From positions 186,001 to 250,000 of the forward strand of contig JANBRJ010000011.1 in assembly GCA_027577595.1 (NCBI GenBank): a stretch of 64,000 nucleotides of DNA, written 5' to 3'. Within the stretch, counting starts at the first letter, position 1, and each line of letters opens with the position of its first letter. This DNA comes from Coemansia sp. RSA 487 (Eukaryota; Kickxellomycota; Kickxellomycetes; Kickxellales; Kickxellaceae). The notes under the pieces are model-generated. The model saw only the letters and a program-made list of their open reading frames with translations, searched no databases and was not told the DNA's origin. The position numbers and the translations under genes were made by a program. Below are positions 53,231 through 63,033 of this stretch, in pieces.

Positions 53231-55181
53231 TTAGATGAAGGACTTGGTAAAGTCAGCAGTGATTTCACGGAGCTTCTTCTCGGTGGCCTCGTCGATCTGA
53301 CCCTTGGAGCTGATGGACTGGAGGATGTCGCTGTGGTTGGAGCGGACGAAGGGAAGGAACTTTTGCTCGAACTCGACGATGCGCGCGGTTGGCACCTTGT
53401 CAAGGAAGCCGTTGACACCGGCAAAGATGATGACGACCTGGTCCTCGACGGCCAGAGGCGAGTACTGAGGCTGTTTAAGCATCTCAGTGAGACGGGCACC
53501 ACGGTTCAGCAGGAACTGGGTCGAGGCATCGAGATCGGAACCGAACTGGGCAAAGGCAGCAACTTCACGGTACTGGGCAAGGAAGAGCTTGAGCGAACCA
53601 GCAACCTGCTTCATGGCCTTGGTCTGGGCAGCCGAACCGACACGGGACACAGAGATACCGACGTTAATGGCAGGGCGCACACCCTTGAAGAACAGCTCGG
53701 CCTCAAGGAACACCTGTCCGTCAGTAATCGAAATGACGTTTGTAGGAATGTAGGCAGACACATCACCACCCTGGGTTTCAATGATGGGCAGGGCAGTCAG
53801 CGAGCCAGAGCCAAAGTCCTTGTTCATCTTGGCAGCGCGCTCGAGCAGACGTGAGTGAAGGTAGAAGACATCACCAGGGTATGCCTCACGACCAGGGGGA
53901 CGACGCAGCAGAAGCGACATCTGACGGTAGGCAACGGCCTGCTTGGACAGATCGTCGTAGATGATCAGGGCGTGCTTGCCGTTGTCACGGAAGTACTCAC
54001 CCATGGCGCAGCCAGAGTAAGGAGCCAGGTACTGCAGAGGAGCAGCCTCAGATGCGGTGGCAGCAACAACAACAGAGTACTTCAGGGCGTCGTTCTCCTC
54101 GAGGGTCTGGACGAACTGAGCAACAGTAGAGCGCTTCTGACCGATGGCGACGTAGACACAGTAGAGCTTCTTGGTCTCATCGTTGCCATCATTCCAGCGC
54201 TTCTGGTTGAGGATGGTGTCAAGCGTGACCGAGGTCTTACCGGTCTGACGATCACCAATGATCAGCTCACGCTGGCCACGACCAATAGGAAGCATAGAGT
54301 CGATCGACTTGGTTCCGGTCTGCATGGGCTCGTGAACGGACTGACGGGGGATGATGCCGGGCGCCTTGACCATAGCACGGGAGCGCTGGCTGGTCTTGAT
54401 GGGGCCCTTGCCATCGATGGGGTTTCCAAGAGCATCGACAACACGACCGAGCAGAGCCTGGCCGACGGGGACGTCGACAATGGAGCCGGTACGCTTGACA
54501 GTGTCGCCCTCCTTGATCAGACGATCGTTACCAAAGACGACAATACCGACGTTGTCAGCCTCGAGGTTAAGAGCCATACCCTGGACACCGCTCGAGAACT
54601 CCACCATCTCCTCGGCCTGGACGTTCTTCAGACCATAGACGCGAGCAATACCGTCACCGACAGACAGCACGCGGCCGGTCTCCTGGAGGTCGACCTTGTT
54701 GGTAGCGCCGAGGATGCGCTCCTCGAGGATCGAGGTAACCTCGGACGCGGCGGGCTTGGCGCCGGCCTTGGCGGGAACGGAGGTCGAGAGAGCACGGACT
54801 GCGGCAGGAGCAGCAGCACGGGTCTACATGGAGTTTGAACAACACAACAAGACAAGTGTTCCGAAAGGAAAAAAGTTTAATCAAAATAGCTTTTACTAGA
54901 TAAGCACAGGCGAGCCTCAGCTGAATTTGCGTTGCTTTTTTCTTATCAATCACTAGCAGATTTGCTTCGCGCAACAAGTTCAATCAGCATCGACTGCCGT
55001 TAGATTCAGCTTCAGAGAGCGCAAAATAAAACGCAGGCAATCCACACGGGGAAATGTAAACAAGGGCTGGTCCAAATCAAGTGTAGAATCTCTCGACAGC
55101 CAACACAAATTGAATACGTACCATGGCGCGGGCAACAGGCACGCGGGTCGCAGAGGCGAGACGAGACACGTTCTTCAACAT
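53231..55181 (-). CDS. ATP1: Mitochondrial ATP synthase F1 alpha subunit, two exons
   Basis: Alpha subunit of the F1 catalytic head. Exon 1 is 55122-55181 (60 nt, [20 protein letters not shown]) and exon 2 is 53231-54823. The 297-nt intron has a GTACGT donor and an ATGTAG acceptor, and is in phase 0. The product is 550 residues (yeast Atp1: 545). The N terminus is a classic Arg/Ser/Ala mitochondrial presequence running into [17 protein letters not shown]. Family blocks are [20 protein letters not shown], Walker [31 protein letters not shown] and the alpha/beta signature [17 protein letters not shown]. Codon use is strongly biased toward C-ending codons, as expected for a highly expressed gene. 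Intact. Confidence 0.97.
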
Positions 55182-55713
55182 TGTGATAAATTGGCAAACT
55201 ATAATATGTGCCTATAAAAATACTAGTCCAAAAACTGTGAAGAAAAGGGAAGGAGCAAAGTGAAGAAAAGAGCAAAAACGATAGATACAGCAGAGCGGAA
55301 TGGTTTCAAGAAGAGTGCTTTCCTTGCTGCGATAACGAAAACCGCCTGCATTGAGCCGCTGTTTTCCAGCTTTTTCCTTAAGCTCTGACCAATTTTCTTT
55401 ATCAGCAAAAGCAGTCAAATTTTTTGAGAAAAAAAAGCCGCATGGAAAACTGCACACATTCCAGCCAACAGAATCAAGGCATCAGACCCACGAGCTGCGA
55501 GCTGCGAACCGCAAACAAAGCAAAATGGCTTGATTATATGCTGATTTGACTTGATTGTAGATAGAGATGATCAAGAATGAGTTGGATAATCAGCCTGCTG
55601 CTTTTTTGCAAAGCCATCTTTTTCTGGATTTGTTTTTTATCTGTTTTGCAAATTTCAACTGCAATTTGCTTCACTCGATTGACTTGGTATCTTTTAGTAT
55701 ATTATTAACGGAA
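55182..55713. other. Divergent promoter of ATP1 and bL21m
   Basis: 532 bp between divergent nuclear genes for mitochondrial proteins; no other gene seen. Confidence 0.55.
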
Positions 55714-56214
55714 ATGTCGTTTACAGCAATCTCACGCTCACTCCTTGGGTGCAGGACCAAATCTCTCAGTGTCACAGAAGGACGTCGATTCATGTCACAA
55801 ATGCAGACCCCCGCGACAAGCACGCCAATCAAGTGGTCTGCAAGCACTACAGAACTTGTTTCTCGGCTGCGCGACCAGCAAAAGTACTACGCAACAGTGG
55901 TTGTCAAAGGGCGCCCGTTCACTGTGACGCAAAACGACATTATCATCATGGACCGCATCAAAGATCTCGAGCTAGGCGACTTGCTATCGCTGACGCAGAT
56001 CACTGAGCTTGGATCGCGCGACTACACAATCAAGGGCCAGCCTTTTGTCGACCCGAGCCTTTTCAATATTAAAGCAACTGTCATTGAGCATCCAGACGGC
56101 AAACTTTTCACTGTTACGAAAAAGAAGCGGCGCACAGCGCATCAAAAGGTGACCTACCACCGGAACCATTACACGATGCTACGGGTTTCTTCGATAAATG
56201 TCACAAAGATCTGA
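55714..56214 (+). CDS. MRPL49: Mitochondrial ribosomal protein bL21m
   Basis: A 166-residue large-subunit mitoribosomal protein. A presequence (MSFTAISRSLLGCRTKSLSV, Arg/Ser-rich) is followed by the bL21 domain: KYYATVVVKGRPFTVTQNDI, LGDLLSLTQITELGSRDYTI, PSLFNIKATVIEHPDGKLFT and the basic KKKRRTAHQKVTYHRNHYTM LRVS end typical of bL21. Start ATG at 55714 after an AT-rich leader; the frame is open further upstream, but only this ATG gives a sensible presequence. bL27m lies 3.3 kb downstream on the other strand. Confidence 0.9.
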   Translation: MSFTAISRSLLGCRTKSLSVTEGRRFMSQMQTPATSTPIKWSASTTELVSRLRDQQKYYATVVVKGRPFTVTQNDIIIMDRIKDLELGDLLSLTQITELGSRDYTIKGQPFVDPSLFNIKATVIEHPDGKLFTVTKKKRRTAHQKVTYHRNHYTMLRVSSINVTKI

Positions 56215-56332
56215 GTAGTAATATCAGTTAGCTATTCAAATTTCAAAATAAAAATACAGTCTAATGAAGGAGCTTGCCACTCGCCATTGACAAATAAAAA
56301 CATCGGTAAAGTACAAAAAATAAGGAAAAAGT

Positions 56333-56403
56333 GCTGTCACCTGGAATCGAACCAGGGTCGCCACGGCCACAACGTGGAGTACTAACCACTATACTATGAC
56401 AGC
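56333..56403 (-). tRNA. tRNA-His (GTG), copy B
   Basis: Same 71-nt sequence as the tRNA at 36691-36761: acceptor stem GCTGTCA/TGACAGC, anticodon GTG in TTGTGGC, T arm GGTTCGATTCC. A T-run on the minus strand just downstream is the terminator. Confidence 0.97.
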
Positions 56404-56663
56404 TTCGCTATTCTGGCTTGGGCTTTTAACCCAAATCATAACTCTAGATTCGGGAGAAAATGTTAATATAAAGCTCTCTTTGCACAGTCGCTATTATTGT
56501 GTTCTCCAAACTTGAGCAGTAGCCGTTTTGCCTTTGCTTTGTCTTTGTTTCAGATGCCTATTTTTAAAATTAACCGTGTTTGGTTGACGTGTCTATCGTA
56601 TACCTATCTAAATGTATTTCTTATTTTGTATACAGTGGAATTACTAAAAAGAATAGAGAGGTG

Positions 56664-57329
56664 CTACCATTGATCCTGCTGTGGAGAAAGAGGCACAATT
56701 GCTGACCCTCTTCTGCCATGTCCTTTCTTGCGTCTGGTAATTTGAGATGCAGAGTAAGCATCTCCTAGTTTCATTAGCGGATGCGAAACCACCACCCACT
56801 GCTTGCCGAGTATTTTTGCTCTTCCAGTGCGACGACCATCGGTATGTCTCACAAAGCCATAGTCTGCGATTCCCTTGGCAATAATGCTGTCGCTTCTAGC
56901 CGTGTGCCCGTGTGCCTGCATAGCCGCAAGAAGCTTCTGCGGGTCAGAGTACCGGATAGCGTTTCCTTCGCGGTTCCACATGACCCAATCGCTGTTTGCC
57001 GGATCGCTTGCAATGCGGTGAAGGCTAAATGGAAATACTGCCTTTTTATCCATTCCACTCGGCTCCGACAACCCCCTTCCAAAGAGTGCTTTGTCGCTGG
57101 TGTCACTACCTGCCAGGAACAAATCCGACTGAGCAACTGACGGAACCATGTCAGACATTCCGAGAAGAGGCAGCTGCGATTTCGGCTGGAGCTGAGTAGA
57201 CGATGAGAGAGAAGGAAGCGATTCCAAAAGGGTTTTAGGCGCTTCGTTAAAGCATTGCTGGTTCTGGTTCATGTCTGGCGACTGCAGCAAAAGGCTTAGA
57301 AAATCAAAGTCAACAGAAAAAGTGGACAT
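56664..57329 (-). CDS. HSF-type DNA-binding protein, copy B
   Basis: A 221-residue protein identical to the product of 37022-37687 except Asp for Asn at GSDTSD. The HSF-like winged-helix region (FPFSLHRIASDP to SHPLMKLGD) and the basic C-terminal patch are intact. The upstream ~0.9 kb is also duplicated, so both copies probably share promoter elements. Intact reading frame and a single conservative change argue for a recent duplication with both copies still able to be expressed. Confidence 0.7.
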   Translation of the reverse strand: MSTFSVDFDFLSLLLQSPDMNQNQQCFNEAPKTLLESLPSLSSSTQLQPKSQLPLLGMSDMVPSVAQSDLFLAGSDTSDKALFGRGLSEPSGMDKKAVFPFSLHRIASDPANSDWVMWNREGNAIRYSDPQKLLAAMQAHGHTARSDSIIAKGIADYGFVRHTDGRRTGRAKILGKQWVVVSHPLMKLGDAYSASQITRRKKGHGRRGSAIVPLSPQQDQW

Positions 57330-58327
57330 TGTCGCGAGAATTCCAAAGGCAAGAATAAGAATGCTGGCTGGTATTTTGACAGACGAGCGTGGATTGAGAA
57401 AGAAATACAGTCATGTTTTATACGTGAGCCATTCACCAGACCGTTTTATTCTGGCGCTTGAATGAGCATCTCTGGGCACCGTGTAAGGAGTACCATTCAG
57501 GAACAAGCTCTTATTTTGTTCAAGAAAGCGGTTGATCTTGGCGCTGGTCTTGAACAAAGCGTTTGATTTGCAGTGGCCCCGATCCTTCCAAGTCTGGCGT
57601 ATTCCGAGCTCTGGGTGCAAAAGCGCGTCGCTTGCTACATACCGCGAACCCGCCAGGCATGCTGGCCGGCTCTTAAAGAGCGTAGCTGATTCGTTTTTGG
57701 ACCCTTTAATTTACGCATGCTGTTCCATTGTTAGAATCGTTTCTGAGGCTGGACCATTGTCCCTGTATAAAAGCAAGTGGCCCAGAAACCTGAAAACCTG
57801 TTTATCGTCGTCCTCCTGAGCCGTGGAACAAACAGTTTTCTTGAAACAAGGAACAATGTGTTTTGTGACCCATGGAAAGCGCGTCGTTTTGCTTTAGACG
57901 CACATGCTTGTCGCTCCTTGTTTTGCAAAGTACCGAAAACACATGTAGTGCTGTGTTCTAGGCGGAAAATATTGGAAAGCTACTACTTTTTCACATGGAC
58001 ACTGCAAACATGCATCGCTCATCTTCTGCTTAGAGCCTTCTGTGGGCTTGTAATGTATTCTCCAACTTTTTTATCTTTGCCTGAAAGATACGCGTTATTT
58101 GATATAGTATCAATTCCAAAAACCTTGGTACATGTTGGATAAGAGACATAAAATATTGAAACGCTTACTCGCCAACATTTGCCATTTATGGAAAGCGTCA
58201 TTTACCTGATCCGGAAGATAGTTATTGGGTGGTGTATCCAACAGACCTCTTGCAAATATAAAGTTCAGAAAAATATATAATTTGGCAAATATGGAATAAA
58301 AAAATTGGATAAAAATAAAGGAAAGGC

Positions 58328-59098
58328 CTAGTTTGTGTAAGCAAGCACCATGTACTTGTCAACAGACTTTTCTTTGTGGCCATAGGCGAACGACATTCCA
58401 TGTTTGATATGTGCACCGCACTTTCCCAACTGCTGAGAACCGTCGTACAAGGTCTTTGCAATGAAGAGCGGCTCGCCGCTTTCTTCGTATCCACCCTCAA
58501 CTGGGGTAAAACCTTGTACAACAAGTGAGTTCTCCTGCTCAACCCACTTTAGATTGTTAGCGCTGCCGCAGAGAACTTGGTATTCGTTAAGATTAACTTC
58601 CTTGTGGCCAAACCCGATGCTGCATCCACCTCCTTGGATATGCTCGCCGGCTTTGCCCGGGTGCAAACCACCCTTGTACATGGCACGGGCAACAAACAGG
58701 GGTTTTCCATCCTTCTCTACGCCGCCTTGCACAGCGTTTGGCGGTATTTGGTTGTTTTTTGTAGTAACCCATTGGAATCCACGGCTCGAGTTGGCATTTC
58801 CTCGCATGTTCTGCTGTCCATGGTTCCCACTAGAACCAGAGGGGCCATATCCTCCCGCACGGCCGCCTGGAGCACCAGCTCCGTAGCCTTGAGGGGCACC
58901 ACCGGGAGCAGGGCCGCCATAGCCTTGTGGAGGGCCACCAGAAGATCCGCCATAGCCTTGAGGGCGACCCCCAGGGGCAGGGCCACCGTAGCCTTGTGGA
59001 GGGCCACCAGGAGCACCACCATGACTTCCACTCTGGCCATAGTTGGGAGGTTGTCCGCGACCCGGACCACCCGCTCCTTGAGGATTTCCAGACATCAT
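58328..59098 (-). CDS. DM9-repeat (DUF3421) protein 2
   Basis: A 256-residue protein starting MMSGNPQGAGGPGRGQ. The N-terminal ~110 residues are a low-complexity Gly/Pro/Gln region with repeated GPPQGYGG and GGAPQGYG units, coded by repetitive DNA at about 58860-59030. Then come two DM9 repeats: GFQWVTTKNNQIPPNAVQGG, PLFVARAMYKGGLHPGKAGE, GCSIGFGHKEVNLNEYQVLC, PLFIAKTLYDGSQQLGKCGA and SFAYGHKEKSVDKYMVL. About two thirds of the DM9 residues are identical by eye to the paralog at 47376-48089. No signal peptide. Its 3' end nearly touches the right edge of block B. Confidence 0.9.
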   Translation of the reverse strand: MMSGNPQGAGGPGRGQPPNYGQSGSHGGAPGGPPQGYGGPAPGGRPQGYGGSSGGPPQGYGGPAPGGAPQGYGAGAPGGRAGGYGPSGSSGNHGQQNMRGNANSSRGFQWVTTKNNQIPPNAVQGGVEKDGKPLFVARAMYKGGLHPGKAGEHIQGGGCSIGFGHKEVNLNEYQVLCGSANNLKWVEQENSLVVQGFTPVEGGYEESGEPLFIAKTLYDGSQQLGKCGAHIKHGMSFAYGHKEKSVDKYMVLAYTN

Positions 59099-59539
59099 GA
59101 TTGAAGTATTTGTAAAGATCAGCGAGAAAAATAAAACAAAAGCCAAATAAAGCTAATTGATAAGAACGTAAAGAGGTTTGCTTTTGCAACATTTCTCTCA
59201 CCACACTTATATACTCTGCCTCATGCTTTCCTCAAGATATATTTTTCTGTTGGCTCTTGCTCTCCTTGGCCCTCGCCCTAGTCCCGTCAACGGCTTAAAA
59301 GACAAAGGGACATTCAAGTATGATGGAAACAATGACAGATTTTGACCAAATCGAAGCGAATCCTTTATATGTACGTCACACTGACATTTTATTATGCTCG
59401 TTTGTGGTGAATAATCAAAATTTTGGAATAATGCTCACACGCGGAAAACAACAGTGCTGGATGAAAGAGAGAAAGTCACCTTGGTACACTTGTTCTAGAG
59501 ATAGAAAGCTAGAGACAAGCAATGCCAAGAAATAGCAAA
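59099..59539. other. Intergenic: DM9 gene 2 promoter
   Basis: 441 bp between two minus-strand genes (DM9 gene 2 start and bL27m stop). No gene seen. Confidence 0.55.
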
Positions 59540-60001
59540 TCACTCGTTTGCTGCACGGTACGCTCTCCACTTCTCCTCCTGTTCCCTGGAAACCCTGTTT
59601 ATGTCGACCATAAAGAAACCTCTCACACGCTTCTCGTAGGGGCTTCTTGGGAACGCATTATCCTCCTTTTCCAGCGCCACCGCAATGTGCCGCCTCCCTT
59701 CCTTGATCCGTGAATCTGTATACACCTTAACGTACCCCGGCTGCAGCGCAAAGAGCGTGTGATCTTTCCCCATGCCCACGTTCTCTCCTGGGTGGAATTT
59801 GGTTCCTCGTTGCCGCACAATAATATTTCCAGGAACCACAAACTCGTTTTGCTGCTTCTTTATTCCAAGTCGCCGACCAATCGAATCACGACCATTTCGC
59901 GAAGAGCCTCCACTCTTTTTTGTTGCAAAACGCAGTTGCTGGTATACAAGCGAGTTTTGGCTTTGGAAACCAGGGGTCTGAGTAAAGATATTACGGAACA
60001 T
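59540..60001 (-). CDS. MRPL2: Mitochondrial ribosomal protein bL27m
   Basis: A 153-residue large-subunit mitoribosomal protein. A presequence ([20 protein letters not shown]) precedes the bL27 domain: [60 protein letters not shown] and [20 protein letters not shown], with a C-terminal fungal extension ending [10 protein letters not shown]. The frame stays open upstream to an ATG at 60202, but that would add a hydrophobic stretch unlike a presequence. ATG at 60001 gives the standard arrangement. RAD1 is divergent from it. Confidence 0.93.
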   Translation of the reverse strand: MFRNIFTQTPGFQSQNSLVYQQLRFATKKSGGSSRNGRDSIGRRLGIKKQQNEFVVPGNIIVRQRGTKFHPGENVGMGKDHTLFALQPGYVKVYTDSRIKEGRRHIAVALEKEDNAFPRSPYEKRVRGFFMVDINRVSREQEEKWRAYRAANE

Positions 60002-60382
60002 TTTGGTTTCCTCCAAATCAGCGCCGGCACAATGCGAATAAAAACTGCAACCCTGCTCTATAAAAAATATTGTAAGAATATAAAAATTAACCAGGTAATT
60101 GAGCCAAAAAAGAAAAGCTTGAAAATTGACAGTTGGATTCCAGTTAAGGCTGATAAAAGAATGCTCTATCATATCGTCTTGATCCTGATCAGCAGATTTC
60201 ATTAGTCTAACATTGTCTTTTTTATTGGTTCTCCATTGATGCTGCGCAATAATTATCTGCTGTTGCTTTCTTTCTTTCGTTTACTTTGTCATATTTTTCA
60301 CTACTATTGTACTAATTGCTTTTCTGTATTATCGACCAAACCACATTGCTGATTTTTTTACATTCAGAACAAGACACACGAT
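60002..60382. other. Divergent promoter of bL27m and RAD1
   Basis: 381 bp, T-rich toward RAD1. No gene seen. Confidence 0.5.
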
Positions 60383-61417
60383 ATGGATCTAAGAGAAGAC
60401 ACCAACACTGCCGAAGCAGCGGAACAGAGCGTGTTCACTGCAAAGTTAATCAACGTTCGTCCGCTAGTAAACATGCTAAAGACGATTGGGTTTCGACCGC
60501 GTGCAATTTGTACTATTAGTACAAGTGGCATTGTATTCACTGTCGAAGACGCACAGTGCATCGTTGCTCAAGCATATCTACGCCCTACGTTGTTTTCGAT
60601 ATTTGACTATAACACACAGCTAGCCAAAGAATTAAACATGGCACGGCTTGCCGAAATCGATTCTGAAGCGCATGGCGAGGAAGTTGAAGCAGCTAGCGAG
60701 ATAACGCAGATATCCCTTCCTTTAGACAATCTGATCGAATGTCTATCGCTGTTCTACGGACCTTCGGGATCAAGTTCCTTGCCAGGGTTGAGTGGCAGCA
60801 ATCAGGGTGGGATACAATCAACCACTGCCGCACTTGGGAATCAAAACCCGCTTGATCTGCGAGGAGCCACAACCGCACATATAGCATTCAATGGCCCTGG
60901 GTCGGACTTTGAACTCGTGCTGGAAGAGCGTGGCACAATTTCCATGTGTCGTCTTGCGACATTTATCCCAGAGGTCCCTGTCGATCTTGAATTTTCTAAA
61001 TTTCCAACCATCCAGCAGCTTATTATTCGTTCAGAGTGGCTGCGTGATGCATTCAATGAGCTTGATCCGACAAGCGATGCTGTTACGTTATCCATATCTT
61101 CCACAGCTCCCTACTTCCGCATATCGACAATAGGAAACAACGGCAGCACAGACATGACGTACTCAAAGGATGAACAGATACTAGAGTCATTTTATTGCTA
61201 CGAGGAACAAGAGAACAGGTACAAGCTCTCTCAGATCCTCAAGTGCAGACAGGCACTGGCAATGTCCGATAAAACGAAAATCAGAGTCAACCAGCGTGGT
61301 TTTCTTTCCTTCCAATTCATGATACCCACCGACGTGGATGTCTCGTTTGTAAACTTTGTATACGCACCGCTACTTCATGCGGATGAGCTGGGTGATGACA
61401 CCATGCGTTATGCCTGA
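60383..61417 (+). CDS. RAD1: 9-1-1 checkpoint clamp subunit RAD1
   Basis: A 344-residue PCNA-like clamp protein that, with RAD9 and HUS1, forms the DNA-damage checkpoint clamp. Family blocks are FTAKLINVRPLVNMLKTIGF, the TSGIVFTVEDAQCIVAQAYL block, SLPLDNLIECLSLFYGP, the second clamp domain DLEFSKFPTIQQLIIRSEWL and DAFNELDPTSDAVTLSIS, and the end FLSFQFMIPT with VSFVNFVYAPL. An insertion of about 20 Gly/Ser-rich residues (SGSSSLPGLSGSNQGG) sits between clamp segments. Start ATG at 60383. No intron seen. The same-strand gene downstream begins 183 bp after the stop. Confidence 0.92.
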   Translation: MDLREDTNTAEAAEQSVFTAKLINVRPLVNMLKTIGFRPRAICTISTSGIVFTVEDAQCIVAQAYLRPTLFSIFDYNTQLAKELNMARLAEIDSEAHGEEVEAASEITQISLPLDNLIECLSLFYGPSGSSSLPGLSGSNQGGIQSTTAALGNQNPLDLRGATTAHIAFNGPGSDFELVLEERGTISMCRLATFIPEVPVDLEFSKFPTIQQLIIRSEWLRDAFNELDPTSDAVTLSISSTAPYFRISTIGNNGSTDMTYSKDEQILESFYCYEEQENRYKLSQILKCRQALAMSDKTKIRVNQRGFLSFQFMIPTDVDVSFVNFVYAPLLHADELGDDTMRYA

Positions 61418-61599
61418 ACAGCTTTTCAAAGGATATGTGTCACGTGGAATGGTATAATGACAAAAGATTGAGAAAAGAAGCCAATTTATCCTTCATTTCT
61501 CGTATTTTTCACTCAATTCGTTAAAATATTATTTATTCTTAGTATGACTTTTTTTTAATCAAGCTATTTACTTTTTCTAATTTGCATTAGCTACAAGCG

Positions 61600-63033
61600 A
61601 TGGGCTATTCTCGTGTTGAGACTAACAAATTATCATTGACCGATTTGGATGCACTGCTAAAAAACTGTCGGCTTTCACTTCATATACCCGACAAACCTCC
61701 CGAGAATGCCTTGTTGTCAGCAGAAGACATATTATGGAATATTCCGCTAAGACAGTTCCTATACCAGGGTGAACATGTCCAGGCGTTTGTAGTTGCTATA
61801 ATTTCAAACACCGACCAGATTCGTTGGTCTTTGGCAGCAGACATGAAGAGAAAAGACAGCCCTGTGCTCTCCAAAAGCGAGCTGGCTGTTGATGCTGGCG
61901 AAATCGAACAATTTTTTAACGGACTTGACCTTTGCGTCACTGCCCACCCAGCAAAAACGATCATCACAGCTGTAGACAGTAGTCAGGTGCAACGAAAGTT
62001 GCCTGGGCGTGATGCACCGACACAGCGGATTTCCAATGTTGCTTGTGATGCAGAATTTACGGCAAACATACGGCCTAGTCAGAAGAGCCAGAAATCGCTT
62101 TCGCTTATTAACAAAACAGACAACGGTTCATGGTGCAGCGCATACCAATTCACGATCAATATGCCGTCTTTGCAGGATTACCAGGACCCGTCATTTGAAA
62201 ATGCAATGCTATTTGAGATTCATGCCGTATGCGGAGAGCTTGGTGCTTCTTTGCAAGACAACGAGAGCAACGATGCCACCAAAGAGGTGGAGTATGGAGG
62301 TCGTCTGAGTGATAGATCTTCACATTTGGAGGAACTTTCTATACGAGTATCATCCTGGATGTCTGCTAATTATGACGGCCCAAAAAATCCTGGCCAGTTC
62401 GAACAGCAAAAACGACGGAATAGCCTTGGATTGATAAATACATTGGCACTATCAAGACCCTATAAAATGATACAGGCGCTAGTACCCACACGACCAGTGC
62501 TAAATACCAGTGCGCGGGTCGTCTCTCTGCCTCCTAACTTTGGTACGGATGCAGCGCTTATTGAGGTGCGTGTTCAAAGCAACTCGACAGCTACACAGCC
62601 TCTTTCTCTACAAGCTGTGGAATTTATAACGTCGCATTGGCATATACAGCGGATTGGACCACAACCAGAGAATTTGCCATTTATGTTGAGCGCTTATAGT
62701 TGCTACCAGATGGTGTTTCGTGCCAGCCCTCTGACGGATCCAGTCAAATCCGAGGCTCTTCATGGCCTCAATCTATTTAATATCGGAGGTTTGCACACCG
62801 ATACCAATACAAAGAGCACCTCGTTAGCATCAGCGGCATTAAACAATGAATCAACATCGGTATCGGCAGAGAAATATGTGGAGAGATCACTGGATATCCG
62901 CTTCAGTGCTACAATAACGGATGAGAATGGGGAAAGTAGTGGTGAAGGCTTTGAAGTTGTTCATCGGGTATTTCCTCTACATACGCTCAGCAGAGACCAG
63001 TCACATGGGCATGAGAATGTGGCTGTGAAATGA
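61600..63033 (+). CDS. Possible TRAPPII subunit Trs65-like protein
   Basis: A 477-residue protein starting MGYSRVETNKLSLTDLDALL. It is rich in short beta-like segments, with no signal peptide, membrane helix or catalytic motif. The C-terminal part (RPVLNTSARVVSLPPNFGTD, AALIEVRVQSNSTATQPLSL, then a W-containing strand and PFMLSAYSCYQMVFRASPL) resembles the immunoglobulin-like Trs65/TRAPPC13-14 modules of TRAPPII tethering complexes, where paired beta strands follow an A-x-I-E-V-x-V-x-N pattern. The likeness is by eye only; another trafficking adaptor with Ig-like folds would look similar. Start ATG at 61600. A TTGCATTAG string just upstream could be an acceptor for a 5' non-coding exon. Confidence 0.4.
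   Translation: MGYSRVETNKLSLTDLDALLKNCRLSLHIPDKPPENALLSAEDILWNIPLRQFLYQGEHVQAFVVAIISNTDQIRWSLAADMKRKDSPVLSKSELAVDAGEIEQFFNGLDLCVTAHPAKTIITAVDSSQVQRKLPGRDAPTQRISNVACDAEFTANIRPSQKSQKSLSLINKTDNGSWCSAYQFTINMPSLQDYQDPSFENAMLFEIHAVCGELGASLQDNESNDATKEVEYGGRLSDRSSHLEELSIRVSSWMSANYDGPKNPGQFEQQKRRNSLGLINTLALSRPYKMIQALVPTRPVLNTSARVVSLPPNFGTDAALIEVRVQSNSTATQPLSLQAVEFITSHWHIQRIGPQPENLPFMLSAYSCYQMVFRASPLTDPVKSEALHGLNLFNIGGLHTDTNTKSTSLASAALNNESTSVSAEKYVERSLDIRFSATITDENGESSGEGFEVVHRVFPLHTLSRDQSHGHENVAVK

Larger units (their letters stand above)
56333..58272. repeat. Segmental duplication block B (partner at 36691-38630)
   Basis: The second copy of the ~1.94 kb block, same orientation as block A. It lies between bL21m and DM9 gene 2. 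The right edge lies about 55 bp before the DM9 gene 2 stop codon; the left edge is exactly the tRNA-His boundary. Flanking DNA on both sides differs from that of block A except for a shared A-rich tract at the tRNA terminator. Confidence 0.97.

Noticed and set aside
53855-54838. A 327-codon open frame opposite ATP1
   Set aside because: Antisense to a highly codon-biased, clearly conserved gene; no family resemblance.
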